Shown here: positions 52,215 through 63,495 of the stretch, piece by piece
Layout: each line of letters starts with the position of its first letter
Numbering within the stretch: position 1 is the first letter of the stretch
Assembly (NCBI RefSeq): GCF_001949145.1
Contig: NW_019091358.1
Span: forward strand, 3,074,747-3,138,746
Direction of reading: 5' to 3'
Source of the DNA: Acanthaster planci
Lineage: Eukaryota; Echinodermata; Asteroidea; Valvatida; Acanthasteridae
DNA: 64,000 nucleotides
Position numbers and translations under genes: made by a program
The notes under the pieces: model-generated
Seen by the model: the letters and a program-made list of their open reading frames with translations, nothing else
The model's database searches: none
Told to the model about the DNA's origin: nothing

Positions 52215-53491
52215 GATTGAACTGTTGGCTGGGAGGTTTTTATTCGAACTTCGAAGGTAAAGCAAAAATTCCCCGTTTTCTGCTTGTTGCGCCTGGCAGA
52301 TGTAAAGGGCGCCCTCTGTAGAGTTAATCTTGCTTATAAAAATTATAAAGGCGCGGCGGGTCGCATATTTTTTTATTTACACCGTAGCCTAGGGTTTTTC
52401 GCGTTGGTGGCGCTTATTCGCGCTTGAAAAGAGACTAATGCTGACTGAACCAGTCACAGCGAGCGCACGAGAACACGAAACGATGGTGCCCGTAGGCCTA
52501 CTACAACAAATAAATATCTGTATTTAGTTCCGACAGTTGATACTTCAGAGGTGATAGACTGATGGATTTGACAGTATTGGGGGGATTCGTCTTCCTCTGA
52601 TGGTCAAGTTATTTCTTTGGCCTGTGTGAAAAAGTAGAATTTTAATCACCACTGTGATCGCTGGCTTGATGAGCTAGGATAGCCAAGCTCACGCAATGTT
52701 TTTAACATTATTTTTTTTTCGGGGAAAGGGGGATAAAATACAAGTGCGATGTGACAAACATTATGAACAATTTAGGTTGGTCATTAATGAGGGTTGTTTT
52801 CAAGCAGATTGAGATTTCCATCCCTTTCGTCTCTCTTATTTCATTTTTTGTTTCTTTTTCATTATGAGAAGATATTAATTTCAAAATGTTTAACTTGAGG
52901 TTGGTCTTGAAGCCTTGATTGCAACCTCATCTGCGTCATTTCCTCTAGGCTTGTTCATCTTACAGAGTCGAACAAGCAGACAGGTTATGGCTTTGCAGCA
53001 AAAGGCGTCAATAATGTTTCATATACCTACGGTAAAAGACTCTCAATATCAAAAATTATTTCTGCTAGCTGCGCACCGTATAGCACAGCAAAGAATGATA
53101 TCAAAATTCGAATCCTTGGTACGCCACTGCCTGTATGCATTTGAAGCATGAAAGAAGGGAAACCGTCAAAAGACTTAATAAAAGTTTTACTCATTATGAG
53201 CCTGGTATTTCGGTCGTGAAGTTACGTTTGGTTTGTTCACGTTTTGCATTGCGTAGACCTACCACGATTCTTAGCGGAGCTCTCACATGACATTTAGCAG
53301 CATCTAAAGCTATGCAATAACGAAACGTCTTCCAGTTTTTAGTGACATGCATTGAAACCCTTAAGACTGTCACAATTATGTCATGTTTCCGCCCTGCGTT
53401 AAATCCCATGCGCTCGTGTACGTACTCAGCACTAGTCTTTTTTCTTGCGCTAATTGGCACCACCACTGAAAAAAAGTCTACGGTGTAGATA

Positions 53492-53537
53492 AAAAGCCCC
53501 CCCCCCCGTGGGCCGGCCCGCGGGGGGGGGGGCTTTT
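53492..53537. repeat. Near-perfect 46-bp GC palindrome
   Basis: AAAAG, eleven C, GTGGGCCGGCCCGC, eleven G, CTTTT. All positions pair except one GT-type mismatch pair in the centre. No loop. Confidence 0.9.
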
Positions 53538-53967
53538 GGGAAGTTTTAAGTCCCAAGACTATCCACGAAAAACAGTAAACAGAGGGGCGATGCATGGTTT
53601 CGAGCCATACCAACCTCTTTGAGACTGATTGGTGGGCCTTGGCGGGGGCATGTTGGCATGTTAAGAATGTTTTCCACTTTTTGTGTATCCATTTAGTCAT
53701 TTGCAGCTACTTTATAAACCACAGTCTACTTTTAGACAACCACATGAAATATCTATCGACGAAAAAGAGGGTGCGTCACACTGCTCTATGATTGGACTAT
53801 GCGATATACTCCGTCTGCACTACCATAGAGCTACCAGCCCATGGCACTATGGCACTTTCATCTGTATTAACCACCTGCTGATAAACCACTGGCTAGTTTT
53901 TGACCAGTTGCTACTTTTAAAACTATGTGTACTTGATAAAATACCCACTGACAGGAAACAATGGTTC

Positions 53968-54366
53968 GCCAGCAGCGGCGTAGCCAGGATTCTTAGCAGG
54001 GGGAGGGAGTGACTTGCCCGGCCGTCAAAAAAAAGCGGGGTGGGGGACATTATGACTCTATAGAGGTCAATGTTCAATGGTATTGAACATGGTAGGTCAA
54101 TGATATTGATGTACATGTGTAATATGTATTCAGTAGGGCATATTTATGGCTTTTTAACAACAGATTGTTTTGTCCTTTTTTGAGTGATGTTTGAACGCAT
54201 TTTAGTCGACGGAATTCTGAAAAATTCTTCCCAATCTGCTTCACTTTTTTTGCTCACCACATGCACAAAAAGTGGGGGAGGGGATGATTCAATAGCCCCT
54301 CCCCACCTCCTTTTATCATCCCCAATCCCCCCATTTCCGGCACAGGTTTACGCCACCAACAGGACG
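53968..54366. mobile_element. Degenerate transposon with GGCGTA..CC ends
   Basis: Left AGCGGCGTAGCCAGGATTCT is a common invertebrate repeat terminus. Right CCGGCACAGGTTTACGCCACC is its imperfect reverse complement. Between them is C/G-homopolymer-rich, non-coding sequence. Termini approximate. Confidence 0.45.
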
Positions 54367-54398
54367 GGGTTCTATAAGGACAGTAGACGCTCAGCGGT

Positions 54399-54419
54399 AA
54401 AAAAAAAAAAAAAAAAAAA
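54399..54419. repeat. Poly-A tract
   Basis: About 21 uninterrupted A residues, close to the right edge of the degenerate repeat. Confidence 0.9.
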
Positions 54420-54925
54420 GTGTCAACGGGATGCCAAACACAGTTTTGAAACAACGACTGCATAATTGTTCAGAATGTCCAGTGCATGATGGATAGCTTT
54501 TCGAGAAACGACGGGGAGAAGTGATGCTTTGGGGTAGGTGGGTTCAATTTGTTCTTGGTATGCCCTCTGAAAATACTTAACTCATCTCCCGCATATAAAG
54601 CAAGGAACTCACATACTGGACACTATTTATTACTGACCGAACATTGGTGCCCCCCTCCAATCCACCACTTCACAAAGGGTAGCGCCCTCACCTTCAAAGA
54701 GGTCAAGGAAACAAGATCTGTATATGTTTTACATTCATTTTGGCCACTTTTTTTTAGCAGACTTAAGACTACTCATATTTAAAAGTCTTTTTATTCAGGG
54801 ACCTTACAAACAAAGAGAAAGAAAGGCCAACTATTTCATTCCCTTTCCTCCCCAAAGCATTAAACAGAAGTCCCAAAATTTACCTTATAAAAGCCACAAG
54901 GTGCATAGAAAAACCTTCAATTTAA

Positions 54926-55282
54926 CCCTAAAGAGCCAGGTTATTTTGGCCCATCTCACAGCCGTTGTGCGGATACCCCTAAGAACTCGGCTGCACCACG
55001 CTGGATTTTTTTTTACTTCGCATGCACGTAAAGGCACTCCTTATCATTACAAATTTGAGGTTTGAAATCAATCATATATAAGGTTTTGTTGTTACGGTCA
55101 TTAAGGTTAATGTATGCGTGCCAGCCTGCGTGCATTGAGCACCACAGGGGAAAAAGTATTTTGGCTGACCCGTCTCGGAAAAAGTGCGCTTCACAAGAAC
55201 AGTGTAACATTCAATTTTCGCAAAATTAGCGTCAAATGACGTACTGCAAAGAGTTGCTCATTCCGCCCTGGCTCTTCTAGGG
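54926..55282 (+). mobile_element. piggyBac-type MITE with TTAA target duplications
   Basis: TTAA at 54922-54925 and 55283-55286 directly flank inverted termini CCCTAAAGAGCCAGG and CCTGGCTCTTCTAGGG. TTAA targets with CCC-starting termini are the hallmark of piggyBac elements. 357 bases without a transposase frame, so non-autonomous. Its middle (about 54999-55103) is related to 61772-61872. Confidence 0.75.
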
Positions 55283-55925
55283 TTAACCCCCCCCCCAAAA
55301 AAACACCCGAAATTATTTTGGTTTGCCAAACCCCCCCCCCACTGATTTCTTAATTTGGCCCCACCCCTCTTTCCACTCAGAGCTTGCTTCCAATCGAAAA
55401 TCCTCCAGAAGATACTGTTAAGTGACCCTTAATAGGGAGCAGTTAAACCACGGTTAAACCCGTGACGCGAGGCCGGGGAATCTTCAGAAGGATTCTGAAT
55501 AATTATGCATAGCATGGTCAGTTACCCAACCGATATGATTCAAGACATGCGATAAAAGGGGAACCCCTTCGTGTCTTTTTTGTGTTGGTTGAATCTTTGA
55601 ATTCCTTTCAGAATTCCGAAGGGGCTGCAATAGGCAGAATAGCCTTAGGGCATACACAGCTTGTGCATCCCATGAGGGTCCCCCTTTACCGCACATGTTC
55701 AGGTGTCGTACCCAAGTACCAAGGACTTTTCGCACGTGACTGCTGATTAGGAAATCGTCTGGTTTTTGGACTTCTAACACAGTCTCCGAACCAGGATATA
55801 CTGCCAAGAACACGACTATTGCCATCGATGTTGGAACAGTGGATAACGGCATGTAACCGAACTAACGTTGTTTCTACTGTTTCGGCCAAATCATTCAAAC
55901 CTGTCATTTCCTGTGCAGTGCGACG

Positions 55926-56012
55926 ATGGCCCTCTGGGTGAAAAGGGGAACTCCACTTGTTTTCTGCATACTTTTGGCTTTGTTAGCGAAAGGTCTTGCC
56001 GCTGACAGAAAG
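55926..56012 (+). CDS. GLMP: GLMP exon 1: signal peptide
   Basis: 29 codons, with basic residues, then a 12-residue hydrophobic core LVFCILLALLAK and a small-residue cleavage region GLAA. Ends AAG|GTACTA, phase 0. Confidence 0.85.
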
Positions 56013-59000
56013 GTACTAGTTTTTTAGGCCTTCCTGAACAGTAACTTACTCCCATGACTCCGCACCCATCATCATGATCATGCCCACGGTACCCACGGAA
56101 CTGTCAGACCATGGAGGTAGAATTCTACCTCCATGGTCAGACTGTGGGGTCCGACGCGTCCCCCCAGAATTTCTGGGGATAACTGCTCCGTAGGCCTTAC
56201 TGGGGCCATCTTTTTGATGGTTCCATACACTGTGGCATTTTGAAAATTGCCCTGTAAACGTCAAATGATTGTACCAGATAAAACATCCGTTTGCGCTCGC
56301 TTAATAAGCAAATCTTCACCTGAAGACCCTTGTATTGAAATTCTGCCTATATCGAACTACTGGGTTCGAGTGTATTTTGTAGCATTTAACCTTTATTATT
56401 GTGAAAAAATGAGTTTTTTCTACCATCCTCGCCTCTCATCCCACAACGATCCGCACACATCTGCATTCTGTTGTAGCCGTACGTCACGTGACAAAAACAG
56501 ACATAGCGTATTCGCGTAACAAACGTTTATGTTGCTTTGGATACCAGTCCTCATAAGATTATGCATAGAGACGTCTGAAAATCAGTGGTCGGGAAACCAC
56601 ACTAATCACATATCGGCTCAACCATTTTCAATAAATAAATCCCAGAATTACATGGAAATAAGACACCTTAATAGTCTCACAAATTCGCAACTGTATCTTC
56701 ACAAAATCTTATCACTCCCTGAAGTACATATATATTTCTCAACATTTTAAATGTGCGTAAACAGCTAGCTTGACAAAGCAGTGTGTATTGCGTGCCCTGA
56801 CATAGCCGTCCCGTCCCCTTCCATTATAGGAATGAGGTCCCCAAATATACCTGTACAGTCCCCCATAACTGTGGCCTCCGCTGCACTCCCACATGAACGC
56901 AACGGACGACAAACCCCACAGTTTTGGGGGTACCCTTTGTCAACTCCTCCATCAATAGCAAGCCATGTGATGAGATATATGAAACACAGGCAACTTTTTG
57001 TCTTTGAAATCTGCCAGGCTATCCACAGAGGAGTATACAAAGGGCCCTGGTTACTAAAGACTGGTCTTGCCTGAGAGATGCCACAAACTATTTCAATCCC
57101 CATTGAAAACATTCTAAAATGAACGAAGTTCAGGGCTCAATAACATGCAGGTTGACATCACAGAAGTTTCTCAAACAAAATTTGAATTATTATTTTGACC
57201 CAAGTTTTTCCATTTCTTGTCAATGTTTTGGTTGATTAGCCAATTTTTCAATTAGGCCGATTCAAGCAAAACAAACTCACCCCTTCCAAAAAGGATAGTT
57301 TGAAAGCCCTGCTCTCGGGCACTGAGGACCATTTTCCATCCATAATTTTATCAACTCTGCCCTCGAATGGAGGCCCTTAAACCAGGGAGTTGATTCTTGC
57401 CTACATTTTTACAATCCTTCCATTTTTTTGGTCAAACAGTTTGCTGTTGGGGGACCCTTTAATGGCAGTGAGCTAAGCTGAATTTGAATTAGTGCAATGC
57501 ACCCCTCCCCCACGAAGGGGCTGGACATGACGACAGAAGGGAAAGTGATCTCATGGTTCTCCAACCCACAGAAGCAACTTGGCATTGCTTGCAGGGGAAA
57601 GATTTCCATACACAGACATAAACCCTGTGAGGCTGGTTTATAGCTGTACATGTATCTCTTTCTGATGGCTTCTTCGCCTTTTACTGGATAAAATTTGTGA
57701 TGTCCAAACATGGAACTTTTACCTGACTGTCCATAAATGTAATTGCTTCCAGTGTCCAAAAATGGCAAAGATGCTAAGAAATGCACTAGATTTCGGAGAG
57801 GGGGGACAGCCTGGATTTGAGATTCATCACGGGCCGTTTCAATAATTTTTGTGTATCCCCAAACTTACCTTGTTATTGTTTCACATTGCAGGATATTGAA
57901 TTGTCTTTTATGTGATTTGTAGCTCTCAGGCCCCCAAAACACTCACTGTATATGTATGTTTAGTTAGAGATTTGCTGTACCAAAAGCAGTTCCAGACAGG
58001 TTCAGAGTCCAATCTCCACTGCCATTGTAAAAAAAAAGAAAAAAAGAATGGATTACTAAGTGGTAAGCAATGTGTCAACAACCTGAGAATGCTCCAGACA
58101 GCTTCAATACATGTTTCATCACATTTAAAAGACTCTCACATCCTTTATTGTGTAAGAAACAGGGTGCATCCATGTCCAGATTCTCATAGGAACGTTTAAG
58201 GTTTTCACAAAAGTTGGAGGCCACCATCTGTCCATTCTTGATGGATCACATGTAAATAGGATAGCGAGCAGCTGGACAGTAGCGTCATTTTCAACTTCAG
58301 TTGTATAACTTTTTCAACTTCAGTTGTATAAGTTATAGGTTTGACGGTATTATTTCACCAGCTAAGCATCACATATAATGAGCAGTGCGACATTCCAGAA
58401 TGCATGGGTTCCCACTTGGACAACCAGCCCAACTTGGTGCACGTCACCGGGACAGGAGACAATGACACGGTCCACTTCCTGTGGAGTTCCATTGGCACCC
58501 CCACATTCCTCTTGGCAAGAACGACCCACGAGGCTCAACTTGTCGTCAACTGGGCAGCCTTGCTTCAGGACACCACGACAGGCTCCATCTCATTCAAACC
58601 GGCTGACTCGGTGCTTTACTCGTCAGCTTTGATGTTTACCAAGGTATTTTTATCTGGAACTGATGTTTCAATCACCTGAATAAATTCCTGCCTACTGATT
58701 CCTTGTAGCAGCTATTTTGTGTCAAGAGCCATCTTCAACCTGTGCCAACTCAGATTGTGTAACCTTGCAAATAATGGAAGGGATTTGGATTGACTATTGA
58801 TTTGAAATTTAAAGACTGCAAAACAGAATGCTCTGTTTTTTGTTTTTGTTTTTTTTGTTTTTGCGGTACAGCTGCCCACGTATGGGGATGAGTAATTCAT
58901 GTCACATGATCAGTTATCCACCAATCAGATGATGGGGTTTTACATATTCACTGCATTACGTTCTCTCTCAATAGTCCATGTGCATATCGGAACTTTATTG

Positions 59001-62000
59001 TTTTAAAGGACCAAATAGAATGAGCCTGTTCGTTATTTCTAGCAGCTCATGCACAACATGAAGCATGTTGCAGGGACCTCTAACATAACGATTTCACGCT
59101 GTGTTACAGGTGTGCTTTCCTGGGGCTGTGAGATGGGACATGACCCATTAAGCCCCCGTTGGAAAGTGCACGTGTCAACAAAGCATAACATCAGTATATT
59201 TCAGGTTTGTTTCAGTGAAGTACAGTACCTCCATACATGTATCAACAGGGTTGAGCTGTTGTGCTCTGAATTAATCTCAGCTGGTGGGATTTTTATCCTG
59301 TCTAGATTTGTTGTCTCATAGGAAAACCCGATTGACTCCTTAAGAGAAATTATTTCAACCAGTGGTGAACTCTTTGGAGAGTTTCACTGAAAGCTGGCAA
59401 AGTAACTGTGCTGTGTCCTTCATATTGACCAGAAAGGATTTAAAGACAGTTTATGATTCAGAGCCGCTTGATCATGTGAAAAGGCTGGTTTGTACTTAGC
59501 AGGAAAAAGGGCGTGAATACCAATTTTATGTCGCAGTGTAGTCATGGCAGTTCTAAGAAAGCGAAAATGAGTTCAACTTTAGTGAATGCCCAGTGCAAAC
59601 TCTTGATATCATAGGTTTGCATTCGGTGGTAGATGCTTTTGCCTGCTAGTGTGTCTATGGGGGATTACAGAATAATACAAAGCCACTGTAAGGTACACTG
59701 CTATACCAACCAATTGGTTGTACTGAACATGCCCCTTGGCTGGGGCACAAATTTTCTGTGCACTTTTATGCAACACCGAAAATATGCTGTAGATAAACAA
59801 AACATATTTAGGACTGATAATGATGACTCAAGATCCAAGAAGCATCTTAATCCCGAAAGAAAAATGGTGAGCACTTGGCACAGCTGATATCGTTTGTAGG
59901 TACAGTGGGCCTACTGTACCTACAAATGTGCAGGCATACGGGTACAAAACTCTGGCGTGTTATTGCTACAAAAGCAAGGCTTTTTACTTTGAAAACTCAT
60001 CTATACAGAAAATTCAGTCACAGATGCGCAGACGGATTAACGTTTGCAACTTGACTGACAGAACTCTTTGTTCTGTATTTTGCTAATTTTGGATCTTTTT
60101 CAACGATTGCCAACTTTTCATATGTTGCTGAGACTCAAGTACTATAGAATGGTTTCAGGCACATCTGTCATGGTTGTACATAAGCAGTGGAAAACAGTGC
60201 AACCATGATGCTTGTCACATGCAATTTTTAGGTTATAGTGCACAGAAACCCATAGGAAACTTTATTTCATCGTGCGATATGACTTCCGTGGAGAACACCC
60301 AGAAGGTGAATATGGGAGAAGATTAACGTGCGTTGAAGAAAAGCATGAATTGTTGGTGTTGTTTTATTGTTGGTTTTTCATGTTTTTTCATTGTATATAT
60401 TTTTTTGCATTGAAAGTGTTGGCCCAAAATCCTTATGTGGGCCAGAGCCAGGAACTGATCCATCGTTGTGTCAGTGACTGAAAATTGCCATATCTAACGA
60501 CTGCTTTAGCAAGCATTTTGCATGAACCCTATTGTGTTTGTTACAGCAGCATTGCAAAGTATATGAACACGAGCAAAATCTCTCCTTGGATCCTTGCAGT
60601 TAATAGAGTACAATGACACAGAGGACGACGGCATGATGAAATCAAAAGATGTCCTGGTGCCGACTGTCCTGAACGGGCTGCAATGGCAAAACACCACCAT
60701 CAATCAGACAGAGTTTAGTGCCATGTTCAACACTTCGCTGGGAGAGCTGGGAGATTATGGAACCATAGCCATGAAAGTGAGTCACACTGTACATGTATGC
60801 CCTTGGTTAGCTCGGGGGATAAGCCTTTCCCAGTAACATTATTTTGAACCTCGTTTGAAGTGTTTATTATGTGTAACAATCGATTCTATTTTAGCATTTC
60901 AAGAGACAGTATGATCACACTTGTGGTTGAAATGTTCACATGCACTTGGACGGAAAATGCTCAATTACAATTTCTACCAAAGTGCCGATTCTTGGAAATC
61001 AATTATTTCGCTATAGCTGATGGGCTAGCACGTCCACTTTGTTGACTTAAACCTGAAAATAATTTTTGAAAATACAGTAGATAATCTGATTGTAGAAGAG
61101 GAACGATTGCCAGGAATACACTTATAGTCTGAGTGTATGTAAACTTTCAACCTGAGTAGTAAGGACTGATCTGATTAAGGTCCCAGGTTGTCAATTTACA
61201 TAAACATTATTGGTAATGTGAAAAAGACTCATCCGATGAGATGCCATTTCTGTGATGACACCACATGCACCTGACAAGTCACAAGATTGTAGTTGTCAGA
61301 GATGAGTCATTTTCTTCTTGTTTATTTGGTGTTTTATCGATGGTTCTTGCTTGTTTCCGGTCATCAGTTGACGGCATTCAGCGACAGCGGTCGACTGACA
61401 TCACTGCCACACCTTCCACACACAGAAAACAGCACTCAGCTAGATCTGACCATGCAGAATTTGACGTCGAATTATGTCAACACCCGCTTTGCTCTTGAGA
61501 TGATGGTGGTTGGGAGCAGTAATGGGTCAGGCGGAGTGGAGCTGAAGCAAGATACAACCATTGACGACCAGTACACCCCTGGTACATTTTCAGTGAGTGT
61601 TGTTGAATTTTTCAGAGCAGCATGAACAGGTTTATGGTGTAGTGTATTGTTGCTGATATAAGCATTTTTTTCTCAGTGGATGCAACAACGCTGCTCCAAA
61701 TCTTAAGATGGATGTCCTTTTTTTTGGACCAACTCCCAACTGGGGGATGGGGATTGTTGCCATACCTGATTTTTCTGAAACTCTGTATGCATGTAAGGAC
61801 ACTCATTATCAGTACAACTGCCAAGTTTTAAGTCAATCCAGTGTATGCTTTGGTGTTGTCACGGTCATTTGAATTACCTGGCCGACCTGTGTCAGCCCCT
61901 GTGTGTCAGTTGAGCCTATCTGTGGAACGACTATGCATCTCAGCGCATTTGAACATACCTGTATGAAATTTGCGCTCAATAAATGAACAGATTATTATTA

Positions 62001-63495
62001 ATAAATTTTTATTTTTCCCCGTTATGGGAAAAAGGGCTTTGTGTAAGAATAGTACATTTGATTTTCACAGAACATCTGAAAGACATTACTGAAAAATGCC
62101 CTAAGGCTCAGCATAAGAAAACATGCACTGCAATGATGCAGAAGAAAATCCCCCCCAGCTCTTTGGGTTAAGCCCACCGCACATCTTTGCTGCTTCACTC
62201 TCCGTGGTCAAGGTGCACATACGTCTGTAAACTGCAATGACTTATGGAACTGTCTTCATTCATTGCCTCAACTGAGGATAGTGAATTGGCTGAATTGGAA
62301 AGATGTGCAGAGGGCTTTTATTCCAATTCGTTTTTTTCCCAAAAAATTCAAGATTGTGATAAAAAAGAAACGTTTGTCTTAACTGAACTCTTGGCACTGT
62401 TTTTTACTTTCTGACAAGGTTTTAAATCTGAAACTGCCAAACTCACCAGAAGGAAGTTATCTACAGTGGAAGCCAGTTTCCTATGTCTTGACCGAGCGGA
62501 CAATGGAGAATGCACGCCATGTGAGTCATTTCTGGTCAAACTTAGCCCAGCTTGTGCTCGTCCTTGTACCAGAAACACTGGGCCAAGTTGATACAGTTCA
62601 TCATGCAGAGATTTGCCGAGCGTAGACAATACTTGCACTGTAAATTAATAGTCAATAGCCAAACTGTCGTGCAGTCTTGGACAGGTTTGGGTGTGAACTA
62701 TAATTTGGACCACCATTCCATTGCTTTTAAACAATATGCACGTGCAATACAGCCACACTGGAATGGGCCTAGTTCAACTGTTTTGTTACCACTCGTTTCA
62801 TAATCACTCACATTTCATTTTGCTATTGGCTGCAACTCTCCGGGTGTCTTCGCTGTTCATGGCATCTTCAACAATTATTTTCATGTGAATGATTCCTTTT
62901 GTATTGAAAATTATATTAAAGCTGTTGATAGCTGAATTTAACATTTTTTGGATCGGCACAGACATTTTCCAAGTAGTGTTTTCTGCCTGGCAACTCTGTG
63001 AAAGTAGGTTCTCACTGTATGCTGGCCTTCTGAAATCATTTACAGTGGACCTTTTTTTTAATTTTACAAATAATCTTCATCTGTAGCATGGCTTCTTTTA
63101 ATTATTCAAGTTACCACTTTTTTTTTCTTGGTGGGGGGATTCGGTTTGGTGCGTTTTTTTTTTCATGAAGATGTTAGTAGTTGTCAGGAGGTCTCTGACT
63201 AATGCCTGCTCAAAGCTGCTTAGAAAGAGTTCGTTGCCAGCCTGGTGGAAGTACTCAGCGTAAGGGTTCAGATTATTTTCTTTAATAAAAGTTGACAGTT
63301 AGTTTCCCTTGTTTTTGTTTTGTGAAAGGTGTATCAGTACAACCTGGACACAAAAAGGGACCAGATCAAGATGCCAAATGCCAGCATTGCTCATGCCTTC
63401 TTCTCTGCGGCTGAAATGGTGCAGGTCGGAGCCGTGAATATCTCCTTTGGAATCACCAAAGATGGTTTTTTTAAGAAAACCAACTACACTTCATG
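55926..63495 (+). CDS. GLMP: Glycosylated lysosomal membrane protein (GLMP/NCU-G1), 3' end beyond window
   Basis: Type I lysosomal membrane glycoprotein; its mammalian counterpart is the accessory subunit that stabilises the lysosomal dipeptide transporter MFSD1. Exons 55926-56012, 58362-58643, 60600-60776, 61368-61592, 62419-62520 and 63329-63495 give 346 residues, in phase, ending mid-codon. Seen: a signal peptide, MALWVKRGTPLVFCILLALL, cut probably near AKGLAA; HFLWSSIGTPTFLL (human HYVWSSLGP); VVNWAALL; SVLYSSALMFTK (human IQFSSALVFTR); IDDQYTPGTFS (human IDDEYAPAVFQ); LQWKPVSY (human AQWRPVAY). Eleven N-glycosylation sequons are visible. The family's single transmembrane helix and tyrosine sorting tail (about 55 further residues) should follow in exons outside the window. 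Start ATG chosen because it opens the signal peptide. Confidence 0.93.
56013..58361 (+). other. GLMP intron 1
   Basis: 2.3 kb with a perfect 32-bp palindrome (56107-56138) and a second short hairpin CCCCAGAATTTCTGGGG just after it. A tandem TTTTTCAACTTCAGTTGTATAA pair lies at about 58288-58331. Acceptor TTATTTCACCAG. Confidence 0.85.
56107..56138. repeat. Perfect 32-bp palindrome centred on GAATTC
   Basis: GACCATGGAGGTAGAA followed at once by its reverse complement TTCTACCTCCATGGTC, no loop and no mismatch. Confidence 0.97.
58362..58643 (+). CDS. GLMP: GLMP exon 2
   Basis: 94 codons from LSITYNEQCDIPECMGSHLD to YSSALMFTK, donor AAG|GTATTT, phase 0. Contains the diagnostic TVHFLWSSIGTP and one NDT sequon. 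Confidence 0.96.
59073..59209 (+). mobile_element. 137-bp MITE family 2, degenerate copy C
   Basis: Collinear with 45644-45780: GGGACCTCTAACATAACG, AGGTGTGCTTTCC, GATGGGACATGACCCA, CCGTTGGAAAGTG, AAAGCATAACATCAGTAT, TTCAGGTTTG. Termini eroded. Confidence 0.6.
59893..59926. repeat. 34-bp hairpin palindrome
   Basis: TTTGTAGGTACAGTGGG and CCTACTGTACCTACAAA pair along their length with one mismatch pair, no loop. Confidence 0.85.
60600..60776 (+). CDS. GLMP: GLMP exon 3
   Basis: 59 codons from LIEYNDTEDDGMMKSKDVLV to GDYGTIAMK, donor AAA|GTGAGT, phase 0. Human LLEFDSTNVSD aligns with the start. Four sequons (NDT, NTT, NQT, NTS). Confidence 0.93.
60777..61367 (+). other. GLMP intron 3
   Basis: Acceptor TTTCCGGTCATCAG. 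No other feature supported. Confidence 0.85.
61368..61592 (+). CDS. GLMP: GLMP exon 4
   Basis: 75 codons from LTAFSDSGRLTSLPHLPHTE to TIDDQYTPGTFS, donor TCA|GTGAGT, phase 0. Sequons NST, NLT and NGS. The IDD-Y-P motif anchors it to the family. Confidence 0.95.
61593..62418 (+). other. GLMP intron 4 with a piggyBac-MITE-related repeat
   Basis: 61772-61872 resembles the interior of the element at 54926-55282. GCTCTTTGGG|TTAA at 62158-62171 resembles that element's right terminus with its TTAA. No matching left terminus was found. Confidence 0.55.
61772..61872 (+). repeat. Dispersed repeat related to 54999-55103
   Basis: Shared in order: GATTTTT, GCATGYAAGGRCACTC.TTATCA, TACAA.T, TTTRA.TCAATC, GTTGTYACGGTCATT. 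Divergence is substantial, so this is an old copy. Confidence 0.6.
62419..62520 (+). CDS. GLMP: GLMP exon 5
   Basis: 34 codons from VLNLKLPNSPEGSYLQWKPV to TMENARH, acceptor CTTTCTGACAAG, donor CAT|GTGAGT, phase 0. LQWKPVSY corresponds to human AQWRPVAY. Confidence 0.92.
62521..63328 (+). other. GLMP intron 5
   Basis: T-rich tracts around 63110-63165. Acceptor TTTTGTGAAAG. No other feature. Confidence 0.85.
63329..63495 (+). CDS. GLMP: GLMP exon 6 (last in window)
   Basis: 55 codons plus two bases: VYQYNLDTKRDQIKMPNASI to FGITKDGFFKKTNYTSW, donor TG|GTGAGG splitting the Trp codon. NISFGITKDGFF corresponds to human NLTFGASTGPGY, and SW to the YLSW just before the membrane helix. Sequons NAS, NIS, NYT. 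Confidence 0.93.

Larger units (their letters stand above)
52215..55925. other. Intergenic region between divergent glutaredoxin and GLMP genes
   Basis: 3.7 kb expected to hold both promoters. A TATA-like TTATAATTTTTATAAG (minus strand, about 52334-52349) sits 120-135 bases before the glutaredoxin ATG. It also holds a GC palindrome (53492-53537), a degenerate repeat (53968-54366), poly-A (54399-54419) and a TTAA-flanked element (54926-55282). No coding gene recognised on either strand. Confidence 0.6.
58644..60599 (+). other. GLMP intron 2
   Basis: Holds a degenerate MITE family 2 copy (59073-59209) and a 34-bp hairpin (59893-59926). CCATAGGAAACTTTATTTCA at about 60250 resembles a fragment of the same MITE. 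Acceptor GGATCCTTGCAG. Confidence 0.8.

Noticed and set aside
52212-52265. N-terminal extension of glutaredoxin as a mitochondrial presequence
   Set aside because: The upstream in-frame start is TTG, not ATG, so the 107-residue form is the supported one.
53194-53700. Minus-strand 168-codon open frame
   Set aside because: It crosses the C11/G11 palindrome, encodes Pro/Gly runs from it, has no recognised domain and no splice or family support.
55484-55907. Minus-strand open frames just upstream of GLMP as a divergent gene
   Set aside because: Two overlapping frames, no family match, no splice context; likely chance in the GLMP promoter region.
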